9,530 nt of DNA from Chloroflexota bacterium. Its GTDB lineage: Bacteria > Chloroflexota > Anaerolineae > UBA3071. The notes beneath the pieces were generated by a model that ran no database searches, was not told where the DNA came from, and saw nothing but the letters and a program-made list of their open reading frames with translations. This document shows positions 7,306 to 9,530 of the stretch, piece after piece; position 1 is the stretch's first letter; each line of letters opens with the position of its first letter. The position numbers were made by a program, and so were the translations under genes. The stretch is taken from positions 1 through 9,530 of the forward strand of contig JACNHM010000254.1 in assembly GCA_014383605.1 (NCBI GenBank), read 5' to 3'.

Positions 7306-7333
7306 ATTGTACCATAACATGACCTTTGACCAA
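7306..7333 (-). promoter_or_regulatory. Putative promoter of the orphan antitoxin
   Basis: On the minus strand, TTGGTC (7333-7328) is followed after 16 bases by TACAAT (7311-7306), the latter within the extended string TATGGTACAAT (7316-7306). This differs by one base from the extended -10 of the other TA operon (820-830). It lies about 50 bases upstream of the chosen start codon. Confidence 0.55.
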
Positions 7334-7609
7334 CTTCGGAGAAATCGAAGAATTGAAATCTCAAGGCAGCAAAACGCCCATGACAGTGGCTATGTAGGCC
7401 TGAAACTGGGCTTGTATCGCTCACGAAAGGGCGGTTCCGAAGCCCGAATCGCACACGGTGTGGGCGAGATGTTTTCAAATATGTGATAAGTCCTTCACAT
7501 ACAAAGGTCATGATAACCCCCTCTCTGTGGCAAATACAGCCAAAGTTGACGACCATGACCCTTTGACAAACTCTGGACAGGTTTACACCTGCCAGCGTAG
7601 GCACGAGGC
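7334..7609. other. Gene-free stretch upstream of the orphan antitoxin
   Basis: No convincing gene is present. The base composition is noticeably more AT-rich than the flanking DNA. The stretch carries CAAAGGTCATG (7502-7512) and CATGACCCTTTG (7554-7565), both related to CATGACCTTTG beside the antitoxin promoter (7318-7328). A minus-strand open frame from 7511 was considered and not accepted. Confidence 0.4.
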
Positions 7610-7705
7610 TGGTGCTGCCCGGCGTCTGCCTGACGCAACAGTCAGCGGATGGAGCCGATGGCGCGGATGGCGGCAAGCGTTCAGGCCGTGGCCAAGCCGT
7701 CGTAG
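7610..7705 (+). repeat. DMT-tail repeat, copy B
   Basis: This is a gapless 96-base match to copy A (6807-6902). It includes the degenerate coding tail of a DMT gene (read as LVLPGVCLTQQSAD) and the bases past its stop. On the minus strand it even retains the last codons of the toxin stump (YDGLATA then TGA). The DMT stop is lost in this copy. It has no coding potential of its own. Confidence 0.7.
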
Positions 7706-7715
7706 GCGCGGGGCG

Positions 7716-7767
7716 GGTGCTGCTCGGTGTCTGCCTGACGCAGAGGACGGACAACGGATGACGGGGG
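7716..7767 (+). repeat. DMT-tail repeat, copy C
   Basis: The first 36 bases (7716-7751) match copy D (9341-9376) with two or three differences. Both copies then continue into TGAC followed by a G-run, with about 7 extra bases in copy C. It directly follows copy B, so two tails lie in tandem here. Confidence 0.65.
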
Positions 7768-7992
7768 GGAACCAGGCCAAGAGCCAGGAGACTTGTCTAA
7801 GCCAAACATGGTACTACTCCCAGGTCAAGAGGCGCTGAGCGGTTTGCAGTGCATCGGATGCGCTGGGCTGCGAGACGTACCGTGCGGGATGGAAAATCCC
7901 AGAGAGCCTGTCTGTCCTGTCCGCTGCCGCCCGCTGCCTGGACGTCTCCTCCATCAGATCCGAGGACATGATGGGCTCGCGCCGGGCCAGTC
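7768..7992. other. Gene-free stretch downstream of the GYD gene
   Basis: I see no gene, RNA or terminator here. It contains one arm (7896-7908) of a 13-base inverted repeat whose other arm (8329-8341) lies on the far side of the GYD gene. Confidence 0.4.
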
Positions 7993-8341
7993 TTATCCCC
8001 CTGGAATAAGCTTGTCGAACTCCTCCACGCTGATAGCGGGCGCTGTCGTGAACCCTATGCCCATCTCCTTGGACAGAGCGACGGAGGCCTTCATCGCCGC
8101 CTCCGTGCTGGGGAAGTCGGCGATGAGCACCAGATCAACGTCGCCGAGCAGAACGTATGCGGCCTTAGCCTCCCCACCGCAGTCGCCGATGATGGCAGCG
8201 CCTTTCTCCGTCCGTCCGGCGCTGATCTTGCCCACGGCGTCCATCGAATACTTGCCGAACATGAAATAGGTGGCCATGTCAATCCCTCCCTTCGGTGCTA
8301 TGACACCCCGTGACTTGCTTTGTGTGACGGCTCTCTGGGAT
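7896..8341. repeat. 13-base inverted repeat pair flanking the GYD gene
   Basis: ATCCCAGAGAGCC at 7896-7908 has its exact reverse complement at 8329-8341. The pair brackets the GYD gene at a distance of about 420 bases. Similarity does not extend convincingly beyond the 13 bases, so a mobile-element terminus is possible but not shown. Confidence 0.4.
7993..8277 (-). CDS. GYD-domain protein
   Basis: This complete 94-residue protein has the features of the GYD family: an opening strand ATYFMFGKYSMDAV, ISAGRTEKGAAIIGDCGGE, the core YVLLGDVDLVLIADFP, and the end MGIGFTTAPAISVEEFDKLI. Length matches the family (about 90-100). GYD proteins are small ferredoxin-like alpha/beta proteins, related in shape to dimeric alpha-beta barrel proteins. 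Their biochemical role is not established, so no reaction is assigned. The ATG is preceded by a strong ribosome binding site, GGGAGGG, 6 bases upstream (8284-8290 on the minus strand). The nearest recognisable minus-strand promoter is at 8498-8526. It would give a leader of about 210 bases containing a terminator-like hairpin, so expression may depend on readthrough or on an unseen nearer promoter. Confidence 0.85.
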   Translation of the reverse strand: MATYFMFGKYSMDAVGKISAGRTEKGAAIIGDCGGEAKAAYVLLGDVDLVLIADFPSTEAAMKASVALSKEMGIGFTTAPAISVEEFDKLIPGG

Positions 8342-8368
8342 ACCCGGCGGTTGGCAGCGGACTGAATG

Positions 8369-8403
8369 CAAAACGCCGCCCCCTGCTTGCCCAGGAAGCG
8401 GCG
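8369..8403 (-). terminator. Rho-independent-type terminator or attenuator hairpin
   Basis: On the minus strand, CGCCGC-TT-CCTG (8403-8392 region) pairs with CAGG-GG-GCGGCG around the 6-base loop GGCAAG. The two central T and G pairs are wobble pairs only when read as minus-strand RNA, giving a 12-pair stem. TTTT follows immediately (8373-8370). The strand asymmetry supports minus-strand function. It would end an RNA started at about 8491, or attenuate the GYD gene. Confidence 0.65.
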
Positions 8404-8491
8404 CTGATGTAGTATACCCTTGCCATCTCCTGGGCGTGAGGAGTTGGCACAAGGATTGCCGAATGGTCTCGGCGATCCTCTCTGTTATCTC
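8369..8491 (-). ncRNA. Candidate structured small RNA or leader (three hairpins, own promoter and terminator)
   Basis: The minus strand from the predicted start at about 8491 to the terminator at 8369 is about 120 bases. It holds three consecutive hairpins. Hairpin 1 spans 8478-8453 (GGAT/ATCC and GCCGA/TCGGC, 6-base loop, one C-A mismatch). Hairpin 2 spans 8448-8422 (GCCA/TGGC and CTCCT/AGGAG, 7-base loop, one A-A mismatch). Hairpin 3 is the U-tailed terminator. A promoter with 17-base spacing precedes it. No protein-coding frame is supported, and I do not recognise a known riboswitch, T-box, SRP or 6S RNA pattern. It could be a free small RNA or the attenuated leader of the GYD gene. Hairpin 1 has a wobble instead of a mismatch on the plus strand, which leaves some doubt about direction. 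Confidence 0.45.
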
Positions 8492-8497
8492 GACGTC

Positions 8498-8526
8498 ATT
8501 CTAGCACATTTGCCCCGACTCGTCAA
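8498..8526 (-). promoter_or_regulatory. Sigma70-type promoter of the structured RNA / GYD leader
   Basis: On the minus strand, TTGACG (8526-8521) and TAGAAT (8503-8498) are separated by exactly 17 bases, each one mismatch from consensus. Transcription would start near 8491, just upstream of the three-hairpin region. Confidence 0.6.
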
Positions 8527-8616
8527 GAGTTGCGCAGGGCAGAGGCGCGCCCCGCTGAGCGTGATTGAGCGGCGACGACCGTCAACAGGGAAAGAGCGTC
8601 GCGCCGTGGTGTCTCC

Positions 8617-9033
8617 CTACAGAATGCGGATGACGAGTGGAACCACAATGCTGGTGACCGCGAGACAGAGGATCACGCCAATGAAGAGCATATACCGCCG
8701 ACCATAGTTCACCAGCAGAGACTCGTCATAGTATTGCGCGACACCTTTGTCGCCGTACATGGTCAGGAGCCCTTTGAGCAGCTTGCCACGCGTTGCCCGT
8801 CCAAGGTATAGCGCAACGACAGCGATGCTGTTGATCAAGAGGTTCATCACAATGAGCACCCCCAGAATAGCGTCAGCCGACACGTCTCTACCGCCAGATG
8901 CCGCGGCTGCTACAGCACTGTTGATCCCCAGAACGACGAGGTTGAAGACCACGGCGGTGACGACAAAGATGGTATCAGTGCGGGCGCTTTGCTGCAACTC
9001 ACTGACGATGTGCTGATGTACTTGCTCAAGCAT
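8617..9033 (-). CDS. Small membrane protein with three predicted helices, function unknown
   Basis: This 138-residue protein starts at the ATG at 9033, chosen because GGGAGGAGG lies 5 bases upstream (9039-9047 on the minus strand). The frame is open further upstream, but that part is not protein-like. A short polar, helical N-terminus (LEQVHQHIVSELQQSARTD) is followed by a hydrophobic segment at about residues 21-44 (IFVVTAVVFNLVVLGINSAV), a second at about 54-76 (ILGVLIVMNLLINSIAVVAL) and a third at about 114-137 (YMLFIGVILCLAVTSIVVPL). Between helices 2 and 3 lies a conserved-looking cytosolic or external loop (RATRGKLLKGL, MYGDKGVAQYYDESLL). I do not recognise the family. Neighbours on the same strand are the structured RNA and the GYD gene, but each appears to have its own initiation signals, so shared function is not implied. 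No clear terminator follows its stop. Confidence 0.7.
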   Translation of the reverse strand: MLEQVHQHIVSELQQSARTDTIFVVTAVVFNLVVLGINSAVAAAASGGRDVSADAILGVLIVMNLLINSIAVVALYLGRATRGKLLKGLLTMYGDKGVAQYYDESLLVNYGRRYMLFIGVILCLAVTSIVVPLVIRIL

Positions 9034-9227
9034 GTTATCCTCCTCCCAACAGCGCTGCGCGTCTGCGCTAGCGACAAAGTTATGGCCCTCTTGTTCACAC
9101 TTCGAGGCCCCTCCAGTGATGATCATAAGGTAAGCGTTCACCTGCCCGGTTCGCGCTGATTTCCTGACCCGCGCAGCCAATCCGTGGGAGCAGTCAGCGT
9201 CACGCCGTTGCCTCCTCCGTGTGGAAA

Positions 9228-9389
9228 GATGCCGCGCGGGCAGGAACCTTCCTGCTGCTCATCCCCGTCATCTCCACCCTGCTGGCCGTCGTCATCCTGG
9301 GCGAGACGATGCCGCCGGCCGGAACCGCCGGCGCGGCGCTGGTGCTGCTCGGCGTCTACCTGACGCAGAGGACGGATGACAGGGGGTGA
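9228..9389 (+). pseudogene. C-terminal fragment of a second DMT transporter gene (copy D)
   Basis: An open frame reading DAARAGTFLLLIPVIS, then LGETMPPAGTAGAALVLLGVYLTQR, ends in a TGA at 9387-9389. It matches residues 242-289 of the intact DMT protein, whose matching DNA is 6695-6838. By hand count about 14 of the 144 aligned bases differ; about ten changes are silent and four alter the residue conservatively (V to I twice, A to V, A to T). The N-terminal four fifths is missing, and the sequence upstream of 9228 is unrelated. It is a gene remnant: only the last helices remain, and there is no start signal. Confidence 0.8.
9341..9387 (+). repeat. DMT-tail repeat, copy D core
   Basis: This is the segment shared most closely with copy C (7716-7767): the coding tail GVYLTQR, then ACGGA, TGAC and a G-run. 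It marks the right-hand boundary of the repeat-bracketed accessory interval. Confidence 0.6.
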
Positions 9390-9530
9390 GTTGGGCGAGG
9401 AACCTGAATAATGAGCAAGACCTCACGCTTTTCCGTAAGCTTCAGAGGTTCGAGAGTTCGAGGGAGCGCAACAGACTAGTACACCTCGGCGGAAGTCCTT
9501 CGGCAGTTAGGCCGTCAGCGGGCGCCCGGT

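Noticed and set aside
7251..7511. 86-codon minus-strand frame upstream of the orphan antitoxin, with a purine-rich site before it and a 4-base overlap with the antitoxin start
   Set aside because: The deduced protein is compositionally odd (many H, C, F and R) and matches nothing I know. The frame also covers the likely antitoxin promoter. The overlap is probably coincidence, though this is the strongest of the rejected frames.
8369..8491. T-box or known riboswitch in the leader of the GYD gene
   Set aside because: The region is far shorter than a T-box and lacks the AGGGTGGTACCGCG antiterminator motif. No other known riboswitch core was recognised.
9411..9479. 22-codon frame near the right edge
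   Set aside because: It is short and S/R-rich, has no ribosome binding site, and looks like nothing known. The last 141 bases of the window are left unassigned.

Overview
The window is GC-rich and looks like bacterial chromosome, most likely from an uncultured Chloroflexota (Anaerolineae-like) genome. That placement is an inference from the SMC, GYD-domain and sugar-binding-domain sequences, the remnant-rich intergenic DNA and the toxin-antitoxin (TA) content. There is no rRNA or tRNA to anchor it.

Layout, left to right. (1) 2-472: the 3' end of a secreted or surface protein ending in a carbohydrate-binding-like beta-sandwich domain. (2) 473-801: no intact gene; a short C-terminal remnant and a small inverted repeat. 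(3) 802-2216: a compact operon with a near-consensus promoter and a 4-base gene overlap. It encodes a C-terminally extended Phd/YefM-type antitoxin and a 258-residue PIN-like protein whose catalytic motifs are split by a large helical insert. (4) 2199-2279: an intergenic GATC-rich inverted repeat that overlaps the toxin stop codon. (5) 2327-6850: smc (chromosome condensation ATPase), followed 12 bases later by an EamA/DMT-family transporter. (6) 6807-9389: an accessory patchwork built around four copies of the 3' end of a DMT gene. The first copy-to-copy interval holds an intact small antitoxin followed by a toxin gene cut off after about 17 codons. The second holds a GYD-domain gene, a putative structured RNA or leader with its own promoter and terminator, and a small three-helix membrane protein. 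The minus-strand genes here run convergently toward smc-DMT. (7) 9390-9530: nothing recognised.

The core genes are smc and possibly the transporter; the rest is accessory. The best candidates for something not well described are the insert-bearing PIN-like TA pair (874-2216), the three-hairpin RNA unit at about 8369-8491 (minus strand), and the mosaic of DMT-gene tails that brackets the right-hand accessory genes. All functional calls come from reading the sequence only; no database search or folding calculation was run.
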